A stretch of DNA of 64,000 nucleotides from Cumulibacter sp047975195 (GTDB lineage Bacteria > Actinomycetota > Actinomycetes > Mycobacteriales > Antricoccaceae), in contig JBKEDB010000001.1 in assembly GCA_047975195.1 (NCBI GenBank), forward strand, positions 1 through 64,000, written 5' to 3'. The notes beneath the pieces were generated by a model, which was not told the DNA's origin, searched no databases, and saw only the letters and a program-made list of their open reading frames with translations. Below, piece after piece: positions 1 to 8,498 of this stretch. Made by a program: the position numbers and the translations under genes. Numbering within the stretch: position 1 is the stretch's first letter; every line of letters begins with the position of its first letter.

Positions 1-332
1 GTCCCGGGGTCCCGACCGATCTCGCGAGCGATCTCACGCACGCCCCAGTCCTGCGCTTTGAGCAGCGCGATCTCCTCGCGCTCAGCGAACGACAGGTAGC
101 GCCCCGTCGGCTGGAAGTTCACATCAAACGGCGGCATACAGCCAGCGGGCCGGAACCATCGCTGACCAACCGCCGACGCCACGCCGACGACCGCAGCGGC
201 CTCGATCGGAAGCAGCCCCCTGGCGATCCGTTCCCAGAACACCACCTCGACATGTCGCTGATACTTCGGATGACCAGGCGATCGCAGCTTGAGACGGATC
301 GCCCGATCGGCAGCTTGCTGACGACGGACCAC
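1..332 (-). mobile_element. IS30-type transposase, N-terminal part, cut by window edge
   Basis: Reading the minus strand from a GTG at 330-332 gives about 110 residues that run off the left edge. The second half contains LSFAEREEIALLKAQDWGVR followed by EIAREIGRDPG, the helix-turn-helix typical of IS30-family transposases (DNA binding at the terminal inverted repeats). The first half (KYQRHVEVVFWERIARGLL) is the extra N-terminal region seen in actinobacterial members. A GGAGG lies just upstream of the GTG. The catalytic DDE core would lie outside the window, so completeness cannot be judged. The element ends where the neighbouring SDR gene is broken, which suggests that it inserted there. The inverted repeat was not identified. 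Confidence 0.72.
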
Positions 333-364
333 TGCACACCTCCATGACGAGATGTTGCGACGAC

Positions 365-691
365 CGATTAAATCCGCCCTGTCTTCCGCGGACCGGGTGG
401 AGCGGCCGTGTACGCGGCCTCGAAAGCCGCGGTCATCGGTCTCGTGCACTGCCTCGCCGAGGAGTTCGGAGAACGCGGTATCACGGTCAACGCCATCGCT
501 CCTGGACTGGTGATGACGCCGCTTTCCGCGGCTATCGCCGGCAGCGAGCAGAACACCATCGCCACTCGTGCCATCAAGCGTGCGTCCGACACTGACGACT
601 ACATAGAGCCGGTGCGGTTCTTCTGTCCGATGGCGCTGGGTTCGTCACCGGACAGACACTAGTGGTGGACGGCGGTACGACCCGCCACTGA
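365..691 (+). pseudogene. Short-chain dehydrogenase, 3' remnant, truncated and frameshifted
   Basis: The readable part starts at the catalytic YAASK motif (about 405) and continues EEFGERGITVNAIAPGLV, the classical SDR C-terminal half. The whole NAD(P)-binding half with the TGxxxGIG motif is missing, because the IS30-type sequence lies directly upstream. Around 620-632 the frame changes: the first frame ends ...VRFFCPMALGS, while the next frame gives the expected SDR ending DGAGFVTGQTLVVDGG and stops at 689-691. There is therefore both a 5' truncation and a one-base shift. No functional enzyme can be made. The substrate of the former enzyme is unknown. Confidence 0.8.
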
Positions 692-733
692 CGCGAATCG
701 TTCTCGGTGTGCGGATTGCCATCCGCACACCAG

Positions 734-2185
734 TTAGGACTTGGCGCGACCGATGCCCAGTACGACGGCCAGACCGAGCGCTGAGCGCGGGTCGTACGGG
801 CCGCGCCACAGTCCGCCGTGCACAGCTTTTGCCGCCTCCTCGCGCCACGGCACGTCCAATGGCCGCGGGCCGGTGCTCAGGTCGTGCACCAGCAGCGCTG
901 CCATCAACGTATTGCTGGTGGACGGCGCGAATGCCTCCACGCCGAATCGATGCGCACCGGCGTACGCGGCCGCGAGCGCCCGATTCTTCAACACTGATCG
1001 GGTGCGGGTCGGTGGCGCGACGAGCATCGACACCGGCAGTCCGTCACGGCGCGCCACGGTCGCCCGCCACCGCTGGATCCGCTTCGCGAGCAAGTAATTC
1101 GGGCCCTGCTGCAGCACCATGCTGTCATTGAGCCCAGGCGCAGAACCGGGGACATAGTTGCGCCGCAGCAGTCGCCCGCCGCTGACGAAGCGCGCCGCGG
1201 GCCGAACCACCTTGGATATCGGCCCGGCGCGGTAGGCCTGCTCGCTGAACTCGACAACTTCACTCGGTACGCCGAACACGTCGGTCGGCGTCGCCAGAAA
1301 CGCCAGTTCCACATCGTCGGGACGCTGCGATGTGAGCCAGGCCGTGAGCGCGTCGACGGCTGCGGCTAGCCGCAGGTTCAGTACGCCGTCGGCGTAGACA
1401 TAGTTCCCCACGACCAAGGGGCCCGGCAATGAGGTCAGCCATCCACCGACCGCACCCACGTCGTGCAGCAGGTCGGCGCCCGCGCGCTGCTCAGTCGACT
1501 CGTTGCCGGCGCGGACCGGAATGTGCAGCGTGCCCGCCGACTCCCGCGCCCAGGACAAGGTCTCTCGCCATAACTCCGGCCGGGGAAGGTCCACGGCCGC
1601 CAACGTCGCGCCCCATCGCAGCAACGAACGCAGCGGTCCCATCTCGGACGACGCGCCCAGCACGGCCAGGGTCCGTCCAGGTAGCCGCAGCCATTCGGTG
1701 TAGTCCTGGACTTCGCGAACCGCGTCCGCCGCGCTTGGTTCCATCGACCCGCGGGCTACCCAGTCGTCGAGTTGCCGTCGCAGGCTCTCCCCGGCCAGGC
1801 GCTCGCCGCGGAACGGGATCGTGAGTTCCTGCTCGGGCTCGGCCGTCCCGGTCACTACTTCCGTGGTGTGAGTCGGCTCCGCACCGAACGCATGCGAGAG
1901 CGCGTGATCGGTGCCGTCCTCGGCAAATCGCATCCGGGCGTGCACCTCGGCCAGCCCGCGCCGGGCGATGTCCACGGCGGCCTCTTCACTGTTCAGCCCG
2001 GCCTCGAGTAGCCGGCGGAAATGTTCGGGGTACTTGCGGCGCCAGTCCGTCTCTCGCGCCGCGGCCGCTGACCCGATCGGGTCAGCGTGCGCCAGCGCCG
2101 CGCTCACTACTGCCCGACCGAACGACGTACTACTGCGCTTGCCGTTTTCGAGCGGTACGACGACTCCGCGCGAGGTGTCCGCCAT
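734..2185 (-). CDS. Conserved hypothetical protein, 483 aa, Rossmann-like motif
   Basis: I do not recognise a named family. The ATG at 2183-2185 is chosen over an upstream ATG because GGAGG sits five bases before it. The product has no signal peptide and no clear membrane segment. Near residues 173-185 it has LAVLGASSEMGPL followed by an acidic strand end (AAVDLPRPELW), which resembles a dinucleotide-binding turn and suggests a Rossmann-type fold. The C-terminal part contains LNDSMVLQQGPNYLLAKRIQ and a run LKNRALAAAYAGAHRFG with the look of a conserved catalytic or binding segment. It stands alone, divergent from the acyl-CoA ligase at 2298. Function unknown; a nucleotide-dependent oxidoreductase is only a guess. 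Confidence 0.72.
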   Translation of the reverse strand: MADTSRGVVVPLENGKRSSTSFGRAVVSAALAHADPIGSAAAARETDWRRKYPEHFRRLLEAGLNSEEAAVDIARRGLAEVHARMRFAEDGTDHALSHAFGAEPTHTTEVVTGTAEPEQELTIPFRGERLAGESLRRQLDDWVARGSMEPSAADAVREVQDYTEWLRLPGRTLAVLGASSEMGPLRSLLRWGATLAAVDLPRPELWRETLSWARESAGTLHIPVRAGNESTEQRAGADLLHDVGAVGGWLTSLPGPLVVGNYVYADGVLNLRLAAAVDALTAWLTSQRPDDVELAFLATPTDVFGVPSEVVEFSEQAYRAGPISKVVRPAARFVSGGRLLRRNYVPGSAPGLNDSMVLQQGPNYLLAKRIQRWRATVARRDGLPVSMLVAPPTRTRSVLKNRALAAAYAGAHRFGVEAFAPSTSNTLMAALLVHDLSTGPRPLDVPWREEAAKAVHGGLWRGPYDPRSALGLAVVLGIGRAKS

Positions 2186-2297
2186 GGCTGCCTCCAGACA
2201 CGCGGCGATCAGTCTCCTACCGCTGTATGCCGACCCTAATCGAGCAGAACCCACCCCCGGTATTGCCGCGCGGTGGGCCGTGGTTTGAGATGGACGG

Positions 2298-3905
2298 ATG
2301 ACCGTTTTGTCTCACCTCAGCAACCTGGCCGAGGGCGATCCGTCCGCGACCGCCGTCCTGGAACCCGTCGGTGACGATCTCGTCGCGATTGACCGCGCTG
2401 CGCTGATATCGCAGGCGCTGCGCCTACGCCGCGATCTGCACGATCACGGTTTCGGTGAAGGCGACTGCGCCGCCATCTGGCTACCGAACTGGTCCTCGGC
2501 ACTGGCGTGGCAGCTGGCTGTCGGGTCGCTCGGCGGCCATGTCATCGGCGTGAACACCCGCTATAACGTGCACGAGGTGACGCACGTGCTGACGCTCGCG
2601 AGGCCGAAGGTGGTCGCGATCGCGGACGGATTCGTCGGGCTCGATCTCATCGGCCGGCTTCGCGAAGCGGCGGCTGCAGCGGCGGCCACGGATGGCTGGC
2701 GCGCCCCCGCGGTGGTCCCACTGACCTCCCCTGGTGACGCCGACGTCGCCGATTCCGCGTCGTACGACGTGGGCGGCGGTGCGTGGCTTCCGTCGGCCGA
2801 CGCCCAGCCGCTCGGGCCTGACGAGTTGCCTGAGCCGACGACTGACCAGTTGTATCTGGCGGTCACGACGTCCGGTTCGACCGGCTTGCCGAAGTTGGCG
2901 GCGCATAAGCAGGCGGCGACGTTGGAGATGATCCAGGCTGCTGGCCGCGCGATGATGGCCGGTCCGGGCGACCGCCTGTTGGCGGCGTTGCCTTTCTCCG
3001 GGACGTTCGGTTTCGTCGGCGCGTTCGGGATGCTGGCCGCTGGCGGCACGATCGTGCTGCATCCGTCGTTCGATCCCGCCGAGGTCATCCGCCGCGTCGG
3101 CGCCGATGGCATCACTCATCTGGCATTCGGCGACGACATGATGACGCGGGTGGTCGAGGTGGGTCGGGGGCATGACCTTTCCGGTCTGACATGGGTCGGC
3201 ATGGCTGACTTCCAAGGCTCGTCGCGCTCATTGGCCCGCACATTGGAGGAGCAGGCCGGGGCGCATGTGACTGGTCTGTACGGTTCCTCGGAAACCTTCG
3301 CGTTGCTGACCGTGTCCGGCCCAGAAATCGCGGCGCCCGAGCGGTGGGAGCCCGGCGGTCGGTTGACGGTCGACTCATTGAACTACCGGATCGCCGACGG
3401 CGAGCGGGTGATCACTGACGGTTCGGAGGGCGAGGTCCAGTTCAAAGGTCCGCAGGCGGTCGACGCCTACCTCGGCCAGCCGCATCAGATGGAGCAGAAC
3501 TACACGGCCGATGGGTGGCTACGCAGCGGCGACCTCGCCCGGGCAATTGACGCCCGCGCGTTCCGGTACGTGTGCCGGGCCGCGGAGGCGCTGCGGCTGA
3601 AGGGATTCCTGGTCGAGCCGGACGAGATCGCCAATCATCTCGCCTCCCACGAGGCCGTGGAAATCGCGAAGGTGGTCGGCGTACGCCGAGACGCCGGTGA
3701 TGAAGCTGTCGGGTTCGTGACGCTCAAGCCGGGCGCCGCGGTGGACGGCGAGGAGTTGGTGGAGTACTGCCGCGCATCGCTGGCGCGATACAAGGTTCCG
3801 GTCGCGGTCTACGTCATCGACGAGATGCCGGTGACGACGGGAACGAACGGTACGAAGATTCGTGCGGCCGTGTTGAAGGAATGGGCTGCTGTACGGCTCG
3901 GGTAG
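2298..3905 (+). CDS. AMP-dependent acyl-CoA ligase (ANL superfamily)
   Basis: Predicted to activate a carboxylic acid with ATP to the acyl-adenylate and then form the CoA thioester, in the cytoplasm. The P-loop TTSGSTGLPK is at about residues 190-199, the adenine-binding YGSSE near 330, the hinge aspartate in GWLRSGDLARA near 415, and a C-terminal lysine in GTNGTKIR near 520. Length (535 aa) is normal. The sequence is divergent in the substrate pocket, so the chain length or aromatic nature of the acid cannot be given. It is a single gene, ending at a strong hairpin shared with the convergent crotonase gene. The crotonase and other ligases in the window suggest a cell rich in acyl-CoA metabolism. 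Confidence 0.87.
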   Translation: MTVLSHLSNLAEGDPSATAVLEPVGDDLVAIDRAALISQALRLRRDLHDHGFGEGDCAAIWLPNWSSALAWQLAVGSLGGHVIGVNTRYNVHEVTHVLTLARPKVVAIADGFVGLDLIGRLREAAAAAAATDGWRAPAVVPLTSPGDADVADSASYDVGGGAWLPSADAQPLGPDELPEPTTDQLYLAVTTSGSTGLPKLAAHKQAATLEMIQAAGRAMMAGPGDRLLAALPFSGTFGFVGAFGMLAAGGTIVLHPSFDPAEVIRRVGADGITHLAFGDDMMTRVVEVGRGHDLSGLTWVGMADFQGSSRSLARTLEEQAGAHVTGLYGSSETFALLTVSGPEIAAPERWEPGGRLTVDSLNYRIADGERVITDGSEGEVQFKGPQAVDAYLGQPHQMEQNYTADGWLRSGDLARAIDARAFRYVCRAAEALRLKGFLVEPDEIANHLASHEAVEIAKVVGVRRDAGDEAVGFVTLKPGAAVDGEELVEYCRASLARYKVPVAVYVIDEMPVTTGTNGTKIRAAVLKEWAAVRLG

Positions 3906-3933
3906 CGAGGGTCGAGCTGTACGGCGAAAGGCA

Positions 3934-3979
3934 ACGGGCGGGAGCCGCGCTCATCGGCGATGGCGCGGCTCCCGCCCGT
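3934..3979. terminator. Bidirectional terminator hairpin
   Basis: A perfect 17-bp stem (3934-3950 with 3963-3979) and a 12-nt loop lie between the convergent ligase and crotonase genes. There is no long T-run on either side, as is common in high-GC actinobacteria. Confidence 0.8.
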
Positions 3980-3996
3980 GGACAAACTGTGAGTCG

Positions 3997-4824
3997 TTAG
4001 CCGTCGTAGTCGGCGTATTTTGCCTCGCGCTTGCTCATTCCCGCAGTAACGGCCTCGACCTGGTTCGGCGTACCGATGAGGTCCTTGATCGCGACCTGCT
4101 CCTGATCGAATCCGTCTTCGAGGCTCGCCCGCCCGGCCATCTCGGTCAGTACCTTCGCGTGCCGGATCGCGTGCGGGGACTTCGAGGCGATCTCCTTCGC
4201 GAGCGCCATCGCATCGTCGTACGGGGTCTGCGAGGTGCGCGTCGCGAGCCCGATGCGCTCGGCCTCAACACCGTCGACGATCGTGTGCGTGTAGATCAGT
4301 TCCTTGGCGACATCGCGGCGAACCAGACCGGCGAGCAATTGGGTGCCGGTCATATCGGGAATGAGGCCCCACTTCGTCTCCAGGAGCGACATCTTGGTAT
4401 CGGGGTGCACGATGCGAATGTCAGCGGCGAGGGCGATCTGGCAGCCGCCGCCGAACGCGAATCCGTGCACGGCAGCGATGACCGGGACGGGCATGGCGGT
4501 CCACACGTGTGGGGCCTGCTGGCCGGTGGCCTTCGCCGGGCCGATCGGATCGCGCTGGCTGACGGCTCGGATGGCGCCGCCCTTCATCGCCTCGAAGCGA
4601 CCGAAGTCCAGGCCCGCGCAGAAGGCGCGGCCGTCACCGGAGATCACCACGGCGCGGACCTTGTTGTTGGCGGCGATTTCCTGGCCGACGGTGATCAACG
4701 CTTCGAACATCGCGTCGTCGAGGGCATTCATTTTGTCTTCGCGCACCATCCGGACGTCGGCGATGCCGTCCTCGGTGATGGTGTAGCGGACGCGGTCTTC
4801 GGTGCGGATCTGCTCGTCTGTCAT
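3997..4824 (-). CDS. Crotonase-family protein (enoyl-CoA hydratase/isomerase like)
   Basis: A 275-aa crotonase fold protein. The first oxyanion-hole segment is AFCAGLDFG (68-75) and the second is FAFGGGCQIALAAD (124-135). In true hydratases the residue after GGGC is a catalytic glutamate; here it is Gln129. The second catalytic glutamate is kept (Glu149 in SLLETKWGLIPD). Family knowledge says that proteins with only the second acid are often isomerases or other crotonases, so a plain hydratase label would be unsafe. Its likely role is handling of an acyl-CoA, in beta-oxidation or a side pathway. It is followed downstream by the shared terminator and stands apart from deoC by about 70 bp. Confidence 0.85.
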   Translation of the reverse strand: MTDEQIRTEDRVRYTITEDGIADVRMVREDKMNALDDAMFEALITVGQEIAANNKVRAVVISGDGRAFCAGLDFGRFEAMKGGAIRAVSQRDPIGPAKATGQQAPHVWTAMPVPVIAAVHGFAFGGGCQIALAADIRIVHPDTKMSLLETKWGLIPDMTGTQLLAGLVRRDVAKELIYTHTIVDGVEAERIGLATRTSQTPYDDAMALAKEIASKSPHAIRHAKVLTEMAGRASLEDGFDQEQVAIKDLIGTPNQVEAVTAGMSKREAKYADYDG

Positions 4825-4898
4825 GCGGCAATTATGACTGACGTGTCATCTTGTGACCAGGGCGGTCGGGATCGGTCTAGAACGCCCTTAGGTATAGA

Positions 4899-5561
4899 TC
4901 AGCAGCGGCAGCCGGCGAGTACGTCCGTGGTTGCCGAGAGGCCAAGCCTGTTGGCTCCCGCGTCGCTCATCGCGATTGCGTCGTCGTACGCGCGGATGCC
5001 GCCGGATGCTTTGACGCCGAGGCGATCGCCGACGGTCTCGCGCATGAGACGTACGGCGTCGACGGTGGCGCCACCGCTGCGATGGAATCCGGTGGAAGTC
5101 TTCACGAAGTCCGCGCCGGCGGATTCGGCGGCGCGGCACGCATCGACGATTTCGGCGTCGCCGAGCGCGGCCGATTCGATGATGACCTTCAGGGTGGAGT
5201 CCGGTACTGCTTCGCGGACCGTGCGAATGTCTGCCTCGACGGCCTGCGGATCGCCGGCGCGCAACATTCCGATGTCGATCACCATGTCGATTTCGTCTGC
5301 TCCACCGCGGACCGCTTCGGCCGTCTCGGCCGCCTTGATCGAGCTGAGGTGCTTACCCGACGGAAACCCGCACACCGTGGCGACGAGCACCTCCCCCAAC
5401 GGGGCGTCTACCGGCAGCATCGACGGGGACACGCAGATCGCGAAGGTCCCCAGTTCAACCGCCTCAGCGGCGAGCGCGACAATGTCGTCTTCGGTGGCGT
5501 CGGTCTTGAGCAGGGTGTGGTCGACATAACTCGCGAGTTCAGCACGGCTGAGGTCGTTCAT
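4899..5561 (-). CDS. deoC: Deoxyribose-phosphate aldolase
   Basis: Catalyses reversible cleavage of 2-deoxyribose 5-phosphate to glyceraldehyde 3-phosphate and acetaldehyde, in deoxynucleoside salvage. The Schiff-base lysine is in ADFVKTSTGF (Lys154), the second active-site lysine in GVKASGGIR (Lys184) and the helping aspartate in DEIDMV (Asp92). At 220 aa the length is typical of short bacterial DeoC. The tail, ANRLGLSATTDVLAGCRC, differs from the usual RIGTSSG phosphate-binding end (Leu-Gly-Leu-Ser-Ala), a mild oddity that may alter phosphate binding. No other nucleoside genes lie near; it is followed by the crotonase gene on the same strand. Confidence 0.93.
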   Translation of the reverse strand: MNDLSRAELASYVDHTLLKTDATEDDIVALAAEAVELGTFAICVSPSMLPVDAPLGEVLVATVCGFPSGKHLSSIKAAETAEAVRGGADEIDMVIDIGMLRAGDPQAVEADIRTVREAVPDSTLKVIIESAALGDAEIVDACRAAESAGADFVKTSTGFHRSGGATVDAVRLMRETVGDRLGVKASGGIRAYDDAIAMSDAGANRLGLSATTDVLAGCRC

Positions 5562-5601
5562 CTGGTCATCATCCCGGTGTCATCGACTGGACCGACAATA
5601 T

Positions 5602-5644
5602 CCCAGCAGCCGGCAACCCATCGATGTGGTCACCGGCTGCTGGG
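5602..5644 (-). terminator. Hairpin downstream of the SDR gene
   Basis: A perfect 12-bp stem (5602-5613 with 5633-5644) and a 19-nt loop lie immediately after the stop of the SDR gene at 5659 and before deoC. It suggests separate transcription of the two genes. Confidence 0.65.
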
Positions 5645-5658
5645 GCCTCGAACACCCT

Positions 5659-6417
5659 CTAGAAGATCGAGTAACCACCGTCGATCACGGTCTGCGTGCC
5701 GGTCTGGTACGCCGCTGCGTCGCTGGCGAGGTAGACGGCGATTCCGCCGAAGTCCTCCGGGTTGCCCCAGCGGCGCGCGGGAGTACGCGGCATGATCGCG
5801 TTGTTGAACTTCTCGTTGCCCTGCGAGCCCTCGGTCATGTCGGTACGGATCCAGCCGGGCAGGACGGCGTTGACGCGGACCTGGTAGCGCGCGAGTTCGA
5901 CCGCCGACGCTTTGGTCAGGGAGACGACGCCGGACTTCGAAGCGCCGTACGCGTAGTTGCGCGGGGTCGCGTCGATGGCGGCGAGGCTGGCGATGGTGAT
6001 GATCGAACCGCCGTTGCCGAGCTCGCGCATCTTGTTCGCACCGGCCTGGATCGTCCAGAACACGCCCTTGAGGTTGACCGAGAGGACCTTCTCGAAGTTC
6101 GCCTCGTCAACGTCCTCGTACTTCGCTCCTCCGCCGACGCCCGCGTTCGCGACGATGGTGTCGAGCCCGCCGAGAGTCTCCGCGGCATCGGCGATACCGG
6201 CGGCGACCGCGTCACGGTCAGCGACGTCGACGCTGCGGGTCAGCAGACCGAGCTCGGGGCGCGCGGACGCGGCCTCGTCGAGCTTTTCCTGGCGGCGGCC
6301 CCAGATCTCGACCTTCGCGCCGGCTTCGGCGAGCGAGGTGGCCATCGCGAGACCGATTCCGGTGCCGCCGCCGGTGACTATGGCGCGCTTGTTGGACAGG
6401 TCAAAGTAGTTGCTCAT
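5659..6417 (-). CDS. Short-chain dehydrogenase/reductase, classical type
   Basis: A complete 252-aa NAD(P)-dependent oxidoreductase. The cofactor glycine motif TGGGTGIG is at 15-22, the structural NAG motif at 91-93, the catalytic Ser144 in TIASLAA, and YGASK with Tyr157 and Lys161. The C-terminal signature TGTQTVIDGG is present. Classical SDRs reduce or oxidise alcohols and carbonyls; the substrate cannot be read from the sequence. The gene is divergent from the DUF5709 gene at 6547 and is closed by a hairpin. Confidence 0.88.
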   Translation of the reverse strand: MSNYFDLSNKRAIVTGGGTGIGLAMATSLAEAGAKVEIWGRRQEKLDEAASARPELGLLTRSVDVADRDAVAAGIADAAETLGGLDTIVANAGVGGGAKYEDVDEANFEKVLSVNLKGVFWTIQAGANKMRELGNGGSIITIASLAAIDATPRNYAYGASKSGVVSLTKASAVELARYQVRVNAVLPGWIRTDMTEGSQGNEKFNNAIMPRTPARRWGNPEDFGGIAVYLASDAAAYQTGTQTVIDGGYSIF

Positions 6418-6546
6418 CGGGGAGTCCTTTTCGATCGTGTGCCCGCCTCAGCCGCGGGCGAATGCTGCCTCGACCGTAATGGATTGGCTCGGCGGACACG
6501 AATCGTGCCACTCTCGATTCGAGCCGAACTCGCTTAAGATTCGTCC

Positions 6547-6957
6547 ATGGGCACCGAAGATTACGGCGACTACAGCGTCGATGATGAGGACCAGTTGCAG
6601 CGCGAGGACACCCTCGATGATCGCGGTGTCGATGACGCGCTCGACGAGGGCTACGCGACCCGCGACAGTTGGTCTGTCGGGCAGGGGTACGGCAACACCG
6701 CGGCCGAAGAAGCGCGCGGCGAGTCACTCGAGCAGCGCCTGGCGCAGGAGGAGCCCGAGCCCGACGGCAGCGACTGGCAGGACGACGACCTGGACGACGG
6801 TGAGGTCGGCGGGCCGCGATCGGGTCGGCTCGTCGCACCCGATCAAGGCATCGGCGAGGACGAGGAATCGTCTTCGATCGCCGACGATGTCGGCATCGAC
6901 GGCGCCGCTGCGAGCGCCGAGGAAGCCGCCGTACACATCGTGCCGGACGACGACTAG
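6547..6957 (+). CDS. DUF5709 acidic protein
   Basis: A 136-aa, strongly acidic protein without membrane segments. The sequence YSVDDEDQLQREDTLDDRG followed by VDDALDEGY, then QRLAQEEP, RSGRLVAPD and a final DDVGIDGAAASAEEAAVHIV, matches the pattern of the actinobacterial DUF5709 family, whose role is unknown. Low sequence complexity (Asp, Glu, Gly) suggests a largely disordered protein. Only 12 bp separate it from the lipase maturation factor gene, so the two are probably one transcript. Confidence 0.82.
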   Translation: MGTEDYGDYSVDDEDQLQREDTLDDRGVDDALDEGYATRDSWSVGQGYGNTAAEEARGESLEQRLAQEEPEPDGSDWQDDDLDDGEVGGPRSGRLVAPDQGIGEDEESSSIADDVGIDGAAASAEEAAVHIVPDDD

Positions 6958-6969
6958 CGGCGATGCGTC

Positions 6970-8451
6970 ATGCAGTCCGGCCGCGGCGCGGTGCCGCTCG
7001 ATGAGTTGATCGCGGCCTGCTCTCCGAACAGCGCGCTCGCGTCCGGGTGGGCAGAGGTATCGGATGCCTGGCTGGGACGCGCGGTTCTCGAGCATGGCGT
7101 TGCCGCGTTGCTATTGATCGCTCTGGTGAGCACGCTCGCCCAGTTTCCCGGGTTGCTCAGTTCGCGTGGGCTGATGCCGATCGAGCCGTTCGTGCGGCGT
7201 TCACGATTCCGCGATCGCCCCAGTATCTTCGATCTGCACTACAGCGACCGGTTCTTCCGGGTGCTGTGCTGGGTCGGTATCGCGTTGTCGGCCGTGACGG
7301 TCGCGGGCGTCACGGCGGGTCTGCCCGCGTGGGGGCACGTGTGCGTGTGGCTGGCGATGTGGGCGATCTATTTGTCGATCGTGAACGTCGGGCAGCGTTG
7401 GTACGGCTTCCTGTGGGAAATGTTGCTGTGCGAAGCGGTGTTTATCTGCGCGTTCATCGGACCGGCCGCGGAGGCGCCCTCGGTATTCGTGGTGGCTGCG
7501 CTGATCTGGCTGCTCATTCGGGTGGAACTCGGGGCGGGGCTGATCAAGATCCGCGGCGGAGTCGAGTGGCGAAACCTGACTGCCCTGGACTTCCACCACG
7601 AAACGCAGCCGATGCCCGGTCCACTGTCCTGGTACTTCCACCATCTGCCGAAGGTGCTGCACCGGGTCGAGACCGGCGCGAATCACGTCGTCCAACTCGT
7701 CGTGCCGTTCCTGCTGTTCGCGCCGCAGCCGGTCCGTTCGTACGCCGCGCTCGCGATGGCCGCGACGCAGTGTTGGCTGCTGCTGTCGGGAAACTTCGCG
7801 TGGGTGAACCTGCTGACCATTTGCCTGTGCCTGGGCTTGGTCGCCGACTCCGCGGTCGGATTGGAGACGTGGCGACCAGAGTTGGCTCCGCAACCAGCGT
7901 GGTGGCTCGTCGTCGTCATCGCGTTCGCGGCGGCGTCCCTCGCGCTGGCGTGGCAGCCGTTGCGCAACCTGTTTTCCCGGGATCAGAAGATGAATGCGCG
8001 CTATAACCCGCTGCTGTTGGGGTCGTCGTACGGCGCCTTCGGAACGGTTGGCAAGCAGCGCCGCGAGGTGATCATCGAGGGGTGCACAGATACAGGTGAA
8101 CCATGGCTGGAGTACGAGTTCTACGGGAAACCCGGCGATGTAGCCAGGCGCCCGCCGCAGATCGCGCCCTATCATCTGCGTCTCGGATGGCAACTGTGGT
8201 TCGCCGCGCTGTCACCGCATTTCCGCGGCGCATGGCTGGACCGGCTCGTGGTGGGTCTGCTGCGCGGCGCACCGGTGCTGCGCAAGATGTGCCGCGTCGA
8301 CCCGTTCGGTGACGACCCGCCGCGCTGGATCCGCGTGGTGCTGTACGACTATCGATTCTCCACGTGGGCGGAACGCCGCGAGGACGGCGCCTGGTGGGTT
8401 CGATCGAACCGCCGCGAACTGTCACCGCCCCGCCGACTTGCGAATCGGTAG
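6970..8451 (+). CDS. Lipase maturation factor family membrane protein
   Basis: A 493-aa multi-pass membrane protein of the LMF1/LMF2-like family. Hydrophobic segments start at about residue 40 and continue to 330, followed by a soluble C-terminal domain. Family marks are LVSTLAQFPGLLSSRGLMPI near the start, the segment LIKIRGGVEWRNLTALDFHH, then HETQPMPGPLSWYFHHLP and the later QMNARYNPLLL-type region with EYEFYGKPGD. In animals these proteins help to mature lipases in the ER; the bacterial role is not known. It follows the DUF5709 gene closely and is followed by a small membrane protein in the same direction. Confidence 0.87.
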   Translation: MQSGRGAVPLDELIAACSPNSALASGWAEVSDAWLGRAVLEHGVAALLLIALVSTLAQFPGLLSSRGLMPIEPFVRRSRFRDRPSIFDLHYSDRFFRVLCWVGIALSAVTVAGVTAGLPAWGHVCVWLAMWAIYLSIVNVGQRWYGFLWEMLLCEAVFICAFIGPAAEAPSVFVVAALIWLLIRVELGAGLIKIRGGVEWRNLTALDFHHETQPMPGPLSWYFHHLPKVLHRVETGANHVVQLVVPFLLFAPQPVRSYAALAMAATQCWLLLSGNFAWVNLLTICLCLGLVADSAVGLETWRPELAPQPAWWLVVVIAFAAASLALAWQPLRNLFSRDQKMNARYNPLLLGSSYGAFGTVGKQRREVIIEGCTDTGEPWLEYEFYGKPGDVARRPPQIAPYHLRLGWQLWFAALSPHFRGAWLDRLVVGLLRGAPVLRKMCRVDPFGDDPPRWIRVVLYDYRFSTWAERREDGAWWVRSNRRELSPPRRLANR

Positions 8452-8498
8452 GTTACCTTCTCGATGGGTTCACGCCCGACCGGCACGAGGAGGCGTTG

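Noticed and set aside
4159..5529. 456-codon plus-strand open frame over crotonase and deoC
   Set aside because: It spans two clear minus-strand genes with intact catalytic motifs, and its own product has no recognisable domain.
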